From JAQVEM01 sp964616545 (lineage in GTDB: Bacteria > Actinomycetota > Humimicrobiia > Humimicrobiales > Humimicrobiaceae), in assembly GCA_964616545.1 (NCBI GenBank), contig CAZTUA010000012.1, forward strand, positions 21,582-85,581: DNA of 64,000 nucleotides. Reading direction: 5' to 3'. The notes under the pieces were generated by a model, which was given only the letters and a program-made list of their open reading frames with translations, had not been told where the DNA came from and searched no databases. The translations under genes were made by a program, and so were the position numbers. Below, piece after piece: positions 16,876 through 26,208 of the stretch (the first letter of the stretch is position 1; each line of letters starts with the position of its first letter).

Positions 16876-17493
16876 ATGAAGACAGGAGAAAATAATAATT
16901 CGATAAACAGGGCAGCAAGAATAATATCATATATTTTTGACGGCTCGTTTATTTCGATTCCCATTATACTGACTATATGCTTAATTATTATAGATAATAA
17001 GATAGAAGCAATAAGCTGGGCTTTTGTATGCCTGCTGTTCGGTACTGTAATACCCTATCTATATATATGTTTCCTTTTCAGGAAAAAAGTAATAAAGGAT
17101 ATGCATATACCCGTTAAGGAGGATAGAACAAAGCCGCTGCTCCTATCATGTGCAAGCTATGCAGTTTGTCTTGGTGTACTGTATGTCCTGGACGCTCCCC
17201 TGTTTTTAAAATCTTTATTTACGGTGATTGTTGCATCAGCCATTATTTATACAATAATAACTTATTTCTGGAAAATCAGCCTTCACAGCAGCTGGATAAC
17301 TTTTATTGTAATTACATTCAATATCCTTTTTGGAAGATGGATGCTGCTTATGATCCCGCTTATTCCCGTAGTGGGGTGGGCACGTGTGAGAATAAAGAAA
17401 CATACGATGAATCAGGTGATACTCGGAGCAGGTATATCGAGCGTGACAAGTTTTTTAATTTATTACAGCTACGGTTTTATCAGTTTATTCTAA
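16876..17493 (+). CDS. PAP2-superfamily-like membrane protein
   Basis: About 205 residues with six hydrophobic segments. Three spaced polar motifs resemble a weakened PAP2 phosphatase site: KEDRTKP (for K-x6-RP), ISLHSS (for PSGH) and ARVRIKKHTMNQ (for SR-x5-H-x3-D). If active it would remove phosphate from a lipid or isoprenoid phosphate on the membrane. The match is partial, with the final Asp absent, so a non-catalytic relative is possible. The ATG at 16876 is preferred over one at 16825 because an AAGGAAG lies between them and the longer N-terminus looks atypical. Confidence 0.6.
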   Translation: MKTGENNNSINRAARIISYIFDGSFISIPIILTICLIIIDNKIEAISWAFVCLLFGTVIPYLYICFLFRKKVIKDMHIPVKEDRTKPLLLSCASYAVCLGVLYVLDAPLFLKSLFTVIVASAIIYTIITYFWKISLHSSWITFIVITFNILFGRWMLLMIPLIPVVGWARVRIKKHTMNQVILGAGISSVTSFLIYYSYGFISLF

Positions 17494-17588
17494 ACAGCAG
17501 GCAGTTTCTGGACAGCGCAAACAATAATTTTTTAAGATTCTCCGTTTCTTTTCTATCCAGTTTTATTATATGTAAATAAGAATATGGC

Positions 17589-18278
17589 TCATAAAAGCTC
17601 AAGAGCTTTATGGGACCAGTAAAAAGCAAATAACTCTATAAATGAAAGCGCCGCAGCTATTATGGAGGGCAGTACCAGATATCCGGACAAAAGCCCGGTT
17701 GCTTTTTTGGAAAAGCATGGAATCAGCAGTATAACCGATAGATTAATAAAATAAAAAGTAAACAGTATTGAAAGAGCAGTTAAATAGAAATAAAAATATC
17801 CAAGAAAGCTAAATCTTGACAGTGTTATCAGAATGAAAAATGTCATAAGCAGAATGCAGGCCATAAATTTAAACGGACTCTTAAAAATTTTTTCAGGTGA
17901 CGGATTTTTATAGTACTGAAATATAAATACCGGGTAGAGTATAATTATAATAGATGACCCGCAAAGCGTGCCTGTTACAAATCTGAGATTATTATTGGTA
18001 TTATAAAGCCCGAAATTTGATGCAATTCCGTCAATGATAAATGACAATAAAAAAAAGGCAAGAATTATAAGGATATAGGCCGGAGGCAGATCGCTTTCTC
18101 TCTTTCTGAACATTATAAATAGAATGATTGCTGTAATAAAGAAACCTGTATAAAAGCCGCAGCATCTGGCGCAGACAGGAAGAATTAAATTTCCAAAAAG
18201 GAGGCTTCTCATAGGAATTTGATGACAGACAGAAAAGCCTATGGTCTCTATTAAAAAACTAATCAACGGTATTTTCAA
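17589..18278 (-). CDS. DUF2085 membrane protein
   Basis: Membrane protein of 229 residues with about six hydrophobic segments. The N-terminal signature CHQIPMRSL followed by PVCARCCGFYTG is the hallmark of DUF2085. It includes a Cys-rich turn (C-x2-CC) that could bind a metal, though no function is established for the family. Translation appears to start at a TTG. The gene converges with the PAP2-like gene and diverges from the PHP gene. No operon partner is visible. Confidence 0.85.
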   Translation of the reverse strand: MKIPLISFLIETIGFSVCHQIPMRSLLFGNLILPVCARCCGFYTGFFITAIILFIMFRKRESDLPPAYILIILAFFLLSFIIDGIASNFGLYNTNNNLRFVTGTLCGSSIIIILYPVFIFQYYKNPSPEKIFKSPFKFMACILLMTFFILITLSRFSFLGYFYFYLTALSILFTFYFINLSVILLIPCFSKKATGLLSGYLVLPSIIAAALSFIELFAFYWSHKALELL

Positions 18279-18463
18279 CCCTTTCCGTATTTAAGGTCAC
18301 AATTAACTTTTAATTTTATTTAAATATTATTACAGATATCAATATGTGCTTTATTAGTATAACTTTTAAATAAAATTATAGTTTTATACCGGCAATATTG
18401 GTAGAATTAATAATATTATTTTTTTATTAACAGGTATTTAAAAAACCAGGGAAAGGTTATTCC

Positions 18464-19123
18464 ATGGTGTATGATTTTCATACTCATACCTTTTTTTCCG
18501 ATGGTGTACACAGCCCTATTGAGCTTGTAAGGTTCGCAGTTGCGCAGGGCTACTGCTGTATTGCAATTACCGATCATGGAAGCTATTCAAATCTTGATTT
18601 TATAATATCCCGGATAAAAAAGGACTGTGAACTGGCAGAAAAATACTGGGATATAAAGGTGATTCCCGGCGTAGAACTAACAAACGTTCCTTCTAAGAGT
18701 ATAAATAAAATGGCCAGAGAGGCAAAAGAGCTTGGAGCAAAAATAGTTGTGGTTCACGGCGAAAGCATTATAGAGAGTGTAGAGCCCGGAACCAATTTAG
18801 AAGCGGTTAAATCAGAATACACAGATATCCTGGCTCATCCGGGAATTCTAAAATCAGAGGAAGCAGAGCTGGCTGCAAAAAACAATGTTTTTATAGAAAT
18901 TTCATCCAGAGCCGGCCACAGCCTGACAAACGGGTTGGTGGTTAATGCAGGCAGAGAAGCTGGAGCAAAGTTTTTAATAAACACCGATGCGCACAGCTGC
19001 ACAGATTTATTCAGGCCCGGTATGCAGGAAAAAATAGGCCTTGGAGCCGGACTTAAAAAGGATGAAGTAAAAGAGATTTTTGATAAAAATTGCCACGAAC
19101 TTCTAAACAAGATAAATTATTAA
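18464..19123 (+). CDS. PHP-domain phosphoesterase (histidinol-phosphatase-like)
   Basis: Metal-dependent hydrolase of 219 residues. Metal-binding motifs in order are FHTHTFFSDG, TDHGS, PGVELT, HGE, AHPG and NTDAHS, all in the expected PHP spacing. This compact form matches PHP phosphoesterases annotated as histidinol phosphatase-like; the true substrate is unknown and no his genes are near. It is separated by 76 bases from the convergent larE. A TTCC-rich leader gives only a modest ribosome site. Confidence 0.85.
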   Translation: MVYDFHTHTFFSDGVHSPIELVRFAVAQGYCCIAITDHGSYSNLDFIISRIKKDCELAEKYWDIKVIPGVELTNVPSKSINKMAREAKELGAKIVVVHGESIIESVEPGTNLEAVKSEYTDILAHPGILKSEEAELAAKNNVFIEISSRAGHSLTNGLVVNAGREAGAKFLINTDAHSCTDLFRPGMQEKIGLGAGLKKDEVKEIFDKNCHELLNKINY

Positions 19124-19199
19124 ACGGCTCCGGATATAATTGAATTTACTGGTTAATTTTGCCTGTATTTATAGCTCTTTTCTTTATACCAGGCCATTT

Positions 19200-20003
19200 T
19201 TATAATAAAAACTCATCCATACTTCCCGGCCTGTAACCTTCAAGGTCCAGGCAGATATATTTAAACCCGATATTTTTTAATTTTTTTACAACCTTTACCC
19301 TCATATTAGGATCAATCATCATAGGCAGTTCTTCTCTGTCCACTTCTATTCTCGCAACAGAGTGATGACATCTCACTCTTACCTGTTTAAAACCGGCTGC
19401 ACGGAGAAAAATTTCAGCCTTTTTGATTTTATTTAAAACAGATTCAGAAATTATCGTATCATAGGGCAATCTGGACAGAAGACATGATAAGGAAGGCTTA
19501 TTCCAGGTAGGGAGACTCAACTGCTTTGAAAAACTTCTTATCTCTTCTCCGGTCATGCCGGCATCTGCAAGAGGGCTTTTAACTCCCAGTTCCCTTAAGG
19601 CTTTAATACCGGGACGGAAAGTACTGAGGTCATCGTAATTGGTCCCGTCAATGACATAATTAAAGTTAAATTTATTCTTTAGCCGGATTAATTCAATGAA
19701 AAGATTCTTCTTGCAGTAATAACATCTGTTTTTCGGGTTGTTTTTTAGTTCATTTATTTCAAGCTGATTAAAATTTATAACTATGTGCCTGCACCCCAGA
19801 TTCTTTGATATTTTCATTGAATCTTTAAGTTCACTTTCAGGGAATGCGGGAAACCTGGCGGTGACGGCAATAACTTTTACCCCGGGTTCGTTTTTTGCGA
19901 TATTAAGGAGAAAAGTGCTGTCAACACCGCCCGAAAAAGCTAAAACAACGGACTCCATCTTTTTAAGCAGTGTTTTAAGTTTATTAATCTTTTTACCGGT
20001 CAC
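19200..20003 (-). CDS. larE: LarE-type ATP-dependent sulfur transferase
   Basis: Adds sulfur to pyridinium-3,5-dicarboxylate mononucleotide during synthesis of the nickel-pincer cofactor. The PP-loop SGGVDST is at residues 24-30. Other landmarks are RCYYCKK (Cys94, Cys97), DGTNYDDLSTFRPG at about 119-132, and KPSLSCLLSR with Cys174. Three such cysteines occur in LarE proteins that hold a [4Fe-4S] cluster and can act catalytically, in contrast to the sacrificial single-Cys type. It is divergent from larC with a 195-base gap. larA and larB are not in the window. The start appears to be GTG. Confidence 0.9.
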   Translation of the reverse strand: MTGKKINKLKTLLKKMESVVLAFSGGVDSTFLLNIAKNEPGVKVIAVTARFPAFPESELKDSMKISKNLGCRHIVINFNQLEINELKNNPKNRCYYCKKNLFIELIRLKNKFNFNYVIDGTNYDDLSTFRPGIKALRELGVKSPLADAGMTGEEIRSFSKQLSLPTWNKPSLSCLLSRLPYDTIISESVLNKIKKAEIFLRAAGFKQVRVRCHHSVARIEVDREELPMMIDPNMRVKVVKKLKNIGFKYICLDLEGYRPGSMDEFLL

Positions 20004-20122
20004 AGGATTAAATATTATGTTTTTTATAATCTGTAAAAAGGACTTTTCTTAAAAATATATAAATTGGCCTCTTTTTGCAATAGTATAAGTAAAATGATAT
20101 TTTTAAGTTAAAATATAGTTAG

Positions 20123-20152
20123 CCCGGAATTCATGCAGGAATGTGTTCCGGG
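20123..20152 (+). other. Hairpin upstream of larC
   Basis: Arms CCCGGAA (20123-20129) and TTCCGGG (20146-20152) pair over a 16-base loop, within the larE-larC divergent region and about 45 bases before larC. It could be a 5' leader structure or an operator. No T-run follows. Confidence 0.3.
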
Positions 20153-20198
20153 GGTTAAAAAATTTTAGATTTCTGACGGTAAAACGGGAGAAAGGAAT

Positions 20199-21374
20199 AT
20201 GAAAAAAGCTTTATATATTGATTGTTTTTCAGGAATAAGCGGTGATATGATGGTAGGCGCACTTCTTGACCTCGGGATTGATATTATTTTTTTAAGGAAT
20301 GAATTAAAAAAAATTGATATTACCGGATACAGCATAACATGCAGAGAAGTAAAAGCCGGACCTATAAAAGCGAAAAAGTTTAATGTGGAAGTAACTGCGT
20401 CCCAGCCGGATAGAAATTACGAAAATATCAAAAAAATAATCGGGGAAAGCAAGTTAAAAACGGCTATTAAGAAAATGTCACTAAATATTTTCAGGCTGAT
20501 TGCAGAAGCAGAATCGGCGGTACATGACTGTGAAGCAGACAGGGTGCATTTTCACGAAGTAGGAGCGGTAGATTCCATTATCGATATTGTAAGCACCGCC
20601 GTTTGTATAAATAAATTAAAGATTGAATCCTTTTACAGCAGTAAAATTCCGGTTGGAAGCGGATTTGTAGATAGCTCGCATGGAAGATTACCCGTACCGG
20701 CACCTGCAACTGTTGAAATTTTAAAGGATGTACCGGTCTATGGGGGCGGCTTTGATTTTGAAGTGACAACTCCCACGGGCGCGGCAATAGTAAAAACTTT
20801 TACGAAAAGTTTTAGCGGCCTTCCTTATATGGAGATTGATAAGACCGGATATGGAGCAGGGAATAATAGAGGGGGAGAAACTCCCAATGTTTTAAGACTT
20901 TTAGGGGGAATTATTGACGATGAATATGGCCTGAGAGAAGAGAAACTTATAATGCTTTCTGCAAATATTGATGACAGCACTCCTGAGATTATAGGTTATC
21001 TTATGGAAAGACTATTTAAAAAAGGTGTCCTGGATGCATGGGTAGAATCTATCTATATGAAAAAAAACAGGCCCGCTTTTAAGGTAAGTGCGCTCTGCAG
21101 TGAAGAGTCGGAAAAGGACATAGTAAATATAATTTTGCTCGAATCGACAACGCTCGGCATAAGACGCGAAAAAGTAGAAAGATATTCGATAGAAAGAAAA
21201 TTAAAAACTGTCCGGCTGCCTTACGGAGAGGTTAAAGTAAAAGTTGGCATCCTGAAAGGCAGAGAAGTAAACATTGCGCCTGAATTTGGGTCCTGCAGAA
21301 AGGTGGCAGAGGCGACGGGGAAGACACTTAAGGAAGTATATCACGACACTTTTTTATTTTTTTCAAAAAGATAG
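20199..21374 (+). CDS. larC: LarC nickel-insertion protein (pincer cofactor)
   Basis: CTP-dependent insertion of nickel into the thiolated pyridinium nucleotide to form the Ni-pincer cofactor. It is full length at 391 residues in one frame, unlike Lactobacillus larC, which needs a frameshift between two parts. The N-terminal YIDCFSGISGDMM, a His-rich HFHEVGAVDSIIDI near 110, PVPAPAT, and the C-terminal domain with LSANIDDSTPEIIGY are all typical. The ribosome site GGAGAAAGGA is good. It diverges from larE, and its 3' end overlaps the opposing AI-2E permease gene by 34 bases. Confidence 0.93.
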   Translation: MKKALYIDCFSGISGDMMVGALLDLGIDIIFLRNELKKIDITGYSITCREVKAGPIKAKKFNVEVTASQPDRNYENIKKIIGESKLKTAIKKMSLNIFRLIAEAESAVHDCEADRVHFHEVGAVDSIIDIVSTAVCINKLKIESFYSSKIPVGSGFVDSSHGRLPVPAPATVEILKDVPVYGGGFDFEVTTPTGAAIVKTFTKSFSGLPYMEIDKTGYGAGNNRGGETPNVLRLLGGIIDDEYGLREEKLIMLSANIDDSTPEIIGYLMERLFKKGVLDAWVESIYMKKNRPAFKVSALCSEESEKDIVNIILLESTTLGIRREKVERYSIERKLKTVRLPYGEVKVKVGILKGREVNIAPEFGSCRKVAEATGKTLKEVYHDTFLFFSKR

Positions 21375-22444
21375 TATTTTAATATTTCCTGCAGTACGGC
21401 AACGGTTGGTACAGCAATCAAAAGTCCCCAGAAACCAAGTAATACACTGCCTACCATTAAAGAAAAAATTGTAACTCCGGGGTGCACTCCTATCTGATAC
21501 TTCAGGATATTTGGGGAAATCAAATAAGCGTCCAGCCATTGAATGGCTATGAAGAACACGATTACAAGTAAAGCTGTAAGGGGTGAAATAAAAAGCGCGG
21601 CAAGTGCAGCCGGTATTGCCCCTATTACAGGACCTACAATAGGAATAATATCAAATATTCCAGCCGCAAAGCCAAGAAGTATTGCAAGATCTACTTTCAA
21701 TATGAGCAGTACGATTGTGCACAGTATTCCCACAACAATTGCTATTAATATTCTTACCCTGAGATACTTCCCGACAATTTTATTGATTATATCCAGTATA
21801 ATATTGGCATGAGTTTTGCATTTCCCGGGTAAAGCTTTTAAAAATATATTTCTAATTTTATCCGCGTGCATAAGGATGTATACACCCAGGAGCGGCACAA
21901 CTATAAAGTAGAGGACAACGTTGACTACCGAACGGCCAAATGTAGTTGCTCTCTGGAAAAAATCAATTTCTCCAAGGTTAAGCCTTCCTATAATAAACTG
22001 GGTGATACCATTAGCGTCTATCGGCATGATTTTTTTGCCGATTACATTTTCAATACTTTTGACAATAGGGCTCCTGCTTAAAAAGTCATTTACAACAACG
22101 ATAAAATTGCTCATGTATGACGGTAATTTATTTATGAATATCCTGAACTGGTCAAAAACTATGGGTATGATAAAGAAGAGCATTACAAAAATAATTCCCA
22201 GAAAAATTATATAAACTATGGCAACCGCAAAAATTTTACGCATTTTTTTCTGCAGGAGAGCCACAAAGGGGCTCAGGAGATAGGCAATAATTATGGATAT
22301 AATAAGAGGGATAATAGCCGACCTTATCGTATATATGGTGTAAAAGAAAAGTGCAATGATTAAAAGTAAGCCGATTATTGACCAGCAGAATATCCCGATA
22401 TTTTTTATTTTGCTATTGCCATTTAATAATTTTTTAAGTCTCAT
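21341..22444 (-). CDS. AI-2E family transporter (PerM/YdiK type)
   Basis: Membrane protein of 367 residues with about eight hydrophobic segments, grouped at the two ends around an amphipathic middle. Family landmarks are IIPLIISIIIAYLLSPFV near the N-terminus and GIFDIIPIVGPVIGAIPAAL near residue 260, followed by GVHPGVTIFSLMVGSVLLG. Members export varied small molecules or ions, and the substrate cannot be told from sequence. The final 34 bases overlap larC on the other strand. Confidence 0.9.
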   Translation of the reverse strand: MRLKKLLNGNSKIKNIGIFCWSIIGLLLIIALFFYTIYTIRSAIIPLIISIIIAYLLSPFVALLQKKMRKIFAVAIVYIIFLGIIFVMLFFIIPIVFDQFRIFINKLPSYMSNFIVVVNDFLSRSPIVKSIENVIGKKIMPIDANGITQFIIGRLNLGEIDFFQRATTFGRSVVNVVLYFIVVPLLGVYILMHADKIRNIFLKALPGKCKTHANIILDIINKIVGKYLRVRILIAIVVGILCTIVLLILKVDLAILLGFAAGIFDIIPIVGPVIGAIPAALAALFISPLTALLVIVFFIAIQWLDAYLISPNILKYQIGVHPGVTIFSLMVGSVLLGFWGLLIAVPTVAVLQEILKYYLFEKNKKVS

Positions 22445-22605
22445 CTTGACTCATTATAATATATTTTTTAAAAAATTATAATTTATTAGGTCAACTAAAC
22501 GCCACTAATTTAAAAATTAAATTGCACAGGAACTTAAATCTAAAATAGCAGCAGAACCGGCAAAAATACACACCTTCTGAATCCTTAAACCTTAAGACGT
22601 TGATT

Positions 22606-22634
22606 TTGACTTATTGGTTTATTTAAAATAAAAT
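22606..22634 (+). promoter_or_regulatory. Promoter for the GH94 gene
   Basis: TTGACT (22606-22611) and TAAAAT (22629-22634) are separated by exactly 17 bases, about 65 bases upstream of the coding start. No palindrome overlaps it. The rest of the 253-base gap holds nothing else I can name. Confidence 0.6.
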
Positions 22635-22697
22635 ATTTATTCTCTGGAGTATTTATCTTTTATAAAAATCAACCAGCCGGAAAGGGGCGGAACACCT

Positions 22698-25109
22698 ATG
22701 AAGTATGGTTATTTTAATGACAGAGATAAGGAGTATGTTATTACAAATCCCAGAACACCGGTTAAGTGGATTAATTACATTGGAACCCTGGATTTTGGCG
22801 GTTTTGTGGACCATACAGGCGGCGCATTAATCTGTAAAGGTGACCCGACCTTAAACCGTATTGTAAAATATATACAGCAGATGCCATCCTCGGAATTTAA
22901 AGGTGAGACTCTATACCTGCGGTTCAGGCAGGAGGATGGTTATAAAGTGTTTTCGCCTTTCTTTGTTCCCACACTGGATCCATATGATTTGTATGAATGT
23001 CATGTAGGTCTTGGTTATAGTCGCATAATATCAGAATTTTACGGACTACGGACAGAGTGCACAATATTTGTCCCCATAAATGACGGAATAGAAATACGCG
23101 AGGTAAAAATAACCAATAAGACAGGAAAAGAGCTGGATATTGATGCAATATGTGTCGTTGAGTATTCACACTTTAATGCCGTGAGACAGTTTGATAATGC
23201 TGACTGGGCCCCCCAGACGATGCAATCCGAATGCATAAGAGAAAAAGACGGGCTGCTGACCCTGACGCAATATGCTTTTATGCGAAGAGAAACCAATATA
23301 AATTTTCTAACATCCAATCATCCGGTCTCTTCTTTTGAATCGGACAGGAAACGATTTCTCGGAGACAATGAATACGGAAGCTGGGCAAACCCGCTCTCAC
23401 TCCAGAAGGATGAGCTGGAAAGTTATGAAGCACGCAGGGGTGATAATGTAGGCATACTGATGCACCATCTCGGGAACTTTAAGCCGGGAGAAGAAAAAAG
23501 TTTCATTGCTCAGCTGGGGCAGGAGCAGAGTTTTAAAAAGGCATATCCTGTTATTGAAAAATATAGAAAACCTGAATCTATAAAAAGTGCGCTGGGTGAA
23601 ATTAAAAGTTTCTGGGATGAATTTTTATCTATAATGCAGGTACAAACACCGGACCCGAATATGAACAGTATGTTAAATATCCAGAATCCCAGGCAGTGTT
23701 TTATCACCAAGAACTGGTCACGCTATCTTTCATATTACCAGCTTGGACTGGGTACCCGCGGCATTGGTACCCGCGACACTTCGCAGGATATTATGGGGGT
23801 AATAAGTCACATCCCCCGGGATGCAAAGGAACTGTTAAAAAAGCTTATGATGGTTCAGAGAAAAAATGGGAGTGCCATGCACGGCTTTAATCCTTTAAGC
23901 ATGGAAGCATCAACAGGAGAGACTTATGAAATGCCGGACCGCCCGCAGTATTATGGAGATGACCATCTCTGGATCGTTCTTGCAGTAACTGCATATTTAA
24001 AAGAAACGGGAAATATGGATTTTCTAAATGAAGAGATTCCCTATTACGAGAAGAACAGGGAAGGGAAACCCGAAGAGAGCGGGACGGTAATGGATCACAT
24101 GAAGAGAGCACTTGATTTTACTAAAAATGATAAAGGAAATCATGGCCTGCCGCTTCTGGGTTTTGCAGACTGGAACGATACTGTTAATTTAAGGACAGGA
24201 GCGGAATCATTATTTAATACACACCTTTATGGAAAAGGGCTTCTTGAGATGATTGAACTCTGTAAATATGCAGGTGATGAAGAATTGGCCGGGGTTTATC
24301 AGCAAGAATATAACAGTGTAAAAGAGGTGTTTAACCGGATATGCTGGGATGGCGAATGGTATATCCGGTATTTTGATTCCGACGGCACCCCGCTCGGTTC
24401 ACAAAAAAATGAGCAGGGAAAAATATACTTGAATGCCCAATCCTGGGCAGTAATATCGCGGATGGCTACCGGTAATAGGGCAGAAAAAGCACTGGATTCC
24501 GTGAACAGGTTACTAAACACTTCCAGGGGGATAAAAATTAGCTGGCCCGGTTTCAATGGCTATGACCCTACAAAAGGCGGCATTACCACTTACCCTCCAG
24601 GAACCAAGGAGAACGGCGGAATATTTTTGCATACCAATCCCTGGGCAGTAATTGCCGAAACCATAATGGGGAATGGCGACCGTGCATACGAGTATTATAA
24701 TCAGATAAATCCGGCTGCAAAAAATGATATTATATACGAGTATGAATGCGAGCCCTATGTTTATGCCCAGAATATACTCAGTGACGAGCATCCTCAGTTT
24801 GGCCTCGGGAGAAATAGCTGGTTAACAGGTGCAGCTTCATGGATGTACCAGGCGGGAACAGAGTTCGTGCTGGGTATACGGCCTGCATACCGCGGTCTTG
24901 AAATCGACCCCTGTATTCCCGGAGAATGGAGCGGTTTTAAAGTCATGCGGAAGTTTAGAAATGCGGTGTATGATATAGAAGTAAAGAACCCGCAGAATGT
25001 TAACAGGGGAATATCAGTCATTAAAGTGGACGGCGGGGAAATAACCGGCAACATAGTTCCTGTTTTTAAAGACGGCGGCACCCACTCAGTGGAAGTGGTA
25101 ATGGGCTAG
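22698..25109 (+). CDS. GH94 glycoside phosphorylase (cellobiose phosphorylase-like)
   Basis: Cleaves a beta-linked glucoside with phosphate to give a sugar-1-phosphate, saving ATP. It is 803 residues, the length of cellobiose phosphorylases. An N-terminal beta-sandwich (about 1-290) is followed by an (alpha/alpha)6 barrel with GIGTRDTSQDIMG, YYGDDHLWI, the catalytic-acid region LLGFADWNDTVN, and the C-terminal FGLGRNSWLTGAASWMYQ and GLEIDPCIP. There is no signal peptide, so it acts on imported disaccharide. Chitobiose, laminaribiose or cellodextrin specificity cannot be excluded. It has its own promoter and no sugar-gene neighbours. Confidence 0.9.
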   Translation: MKYGYFNDRDKEYVITNPRTPVKWINYIGTLDFGGFVDHTGGALICKGDPTLNRIVKYIQQMPSSEFKGETLYLRFRQEDGYKVFSPFFVPTLDPYDLYECHVGLGYSRIISEFYGLRTECTIFVPINDGIEIREVKITNKTGKELDIDAICVVEYSHFNAVRQFDNADWAPQTMQSECIREKDGLLTLTQYAFMRRETNINFLTSNHPVSSFESDRKRFLGDNEYGSWANPLSLQKDELESYEARRGDNVGILMHHLGNFKPGEEKSFIAQLGQEQSFKKAYPVIEKYRKPESIKSALGEIKSFWDEFLSIMQVQTPDPNMNSMLNIQNPRQCFITKNWSRYLSYYQLGLGTRGIGTRDTSQDIMGVISHIPRDAKELLKKLMMVQRKNGSAMHGFNPLSMEASTGETYEMPDRPQYYGDDHLWIVLAVTAYLKETGNMDFLNEEIPYYEKNREGKPEESGTVMDHMKRALDFTKNDKGNHGLPLLGFADWNDTVNLRTGAESLFNTHLYGKGLLEMIELCKYAGDEELAGVYQQEYNSVKEVFNRICWDGEWYIRYFDSDGTPLGSQKNEQGKIYLNAQSWAVISRMATGNRAEKALDSVNRLLNTSRGIKISWPGFNGYDPTKGGITTYPPGTKENGGIFLHTNPWAVIAETIMGNGDRAYEYYNQINPAAKNDIIYEYECEPYVYAQNILSDEHPQFGLGRNSWLTGAASWMYQAGTEFVLGIRPAYRGLEIDPCIPGEWSGFKVMRKFRNAVYDIEVKNPQNVNRGISVIKVDGGEITGNIVPVFKDGGTHSVEVVMG

Positions 25110-25348
25110 CTGCTAATTTGCCGCAATGTGATTCATTTATAAAATTATATACCGCACCTATATTTTATATTCCTGAATCGGGCCTTCAGGTTTAAAACCG
25201 GGAAGGAAAGGTAAAATACATAAGATGCACCGAATTCCCGCCAGGGTGGATATAACGCATCTACGTATTGATTGAAGTGGCATAATAATTGTGATAAAGT
25301 TTAAACTCAAAAATAAAAAACAGGAAAGTATATAAACAGGAAATTATA

Positions 25349-25756
25349 ATGCCGGAAGAATCTATAGCTGCTTATTTTAATAACATCTTGGCTCTTACAA
25401 CTTTTATTCTGGTTCTGGCATTTATATTTTCCCTGATATTTCTTATATCACGTATATTAACGGGCCGGAAAAAGCCCGGAAGTGGTAATTTCGGCGGTAT
25501 TGAGGTAGAAGAAGCTGCACGGTTTGATAAACGGAATGTCATATCTGATTATAAAGAGGATCCCAACCGGCAGAAAAATATTTTTATTCTGGCAATTATT
25601 TTTATAATAATAATTTATTTTATATTGCTTGCTCTCTGTATTTTTAATTTTAGCAGAAATCCTTCGGCAAATTTAAATCTATTTTTAATTGTTGGAATAA
25701 TATTTCACCTTATATTAATTACAATATACGTTATCAGATCTAAAATTATAGGTTAG
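25349..25756 (+). CDS. NuoA-like membrane subunit (divergent)
   Basis: First gene of a complex I-like operon. It has 135 residues and three hydrophobic segments (about 12-36, 76-100, 108-130) with a charged loop between the first and second, the topology of NuoA. The usual acidic FDxE-type motif in the second helix and the Gly-rich loop are not recognisable, and the second helix has no acidic residue. The call rests on size, topology and position directly before the B subunit. AAACAGGAAA precedes the ATG. Confidence 0.6.
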   Translation: MPEESIAAYFNNILALTTFILVLAFIFSLIFLISRILTGRKKPGSGNFGGIEVEEAARFDKRNVISDYKEDPNRQKNIFILAIIFIIIIYFILLALCIFNFSRNPSANLNLFLIVGIIFHLILITIYVIRSKIIG

Positions 25757-25767
25757 GGGTTAATTGA

Positions 25768-26163
25768 ATGCCTTTTAATAACAGGAGCAATTTAAATATA
25801 ATGGTTACGGGGTTTGGCTGCTGTAAACAGGAAATATTTGCGGCACAGGGAGCACTTTATGATATCCAGAGGTTTGGTATAAATTTTGTCAGTACACCTG
25901 AAGATGCTGACCTGCTGGTCGTTCAGGGCTTCTATAATAAAGAGGGTATAATCAGGGTTATAAATATTTATGAAAAGATGAACCACCCAAAAGGAATAAT
26001 TGCAGTAGGAAGCTGTGTTTTAAACCGGAACTTACTTGATCCAAAAAGTGAATTAATGGACAGATTCAGAGACAGCGTAAAAATAATCATGCATGTACCG
26101 GGATGTCCGCCACGGCCCGAAGCATTTATGTATGCAGTGTTAAGAATTCTAAATGAAAATTAA
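25768..26163 (+). CDS. NuoB-like Fe-S subunit (cluster N2 ligands present)
   Basis: Small 131-residue PSST/NuoB relative. It keeps all four ligands of the terminal [4Fe-4S] cluster N2: the tandem Cys18-Cys19 in GFGCCKQE, Cys83 in AVGSCVLN and Cys113 in VPGCPPRPEA. It is therefore likely to carry electrons to the C-D subunit interface. It starts 11 bases after the A-like gene. Related small subunits of membrane hydrogenases share this motif, but the neighbours match complex I order. Confidence 0.88.
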   Translation: MPFNNRSNLNIMVTGFGCCKQEIFAAQGALYDIQRFGINFVSTPEDADLLVVQGFYNKEGIIRVINIYEKMNHPKGIIAVGSCVLNRNLLDPKSELMDRFRDSVKIIMHVPGCPPRPEAFMYAVLRILNEN

Positions 26164-26208
26164 AGGCAGCATAATAGGAACAAAAATGAAATTTAAATAT
26201 TAATAAAA

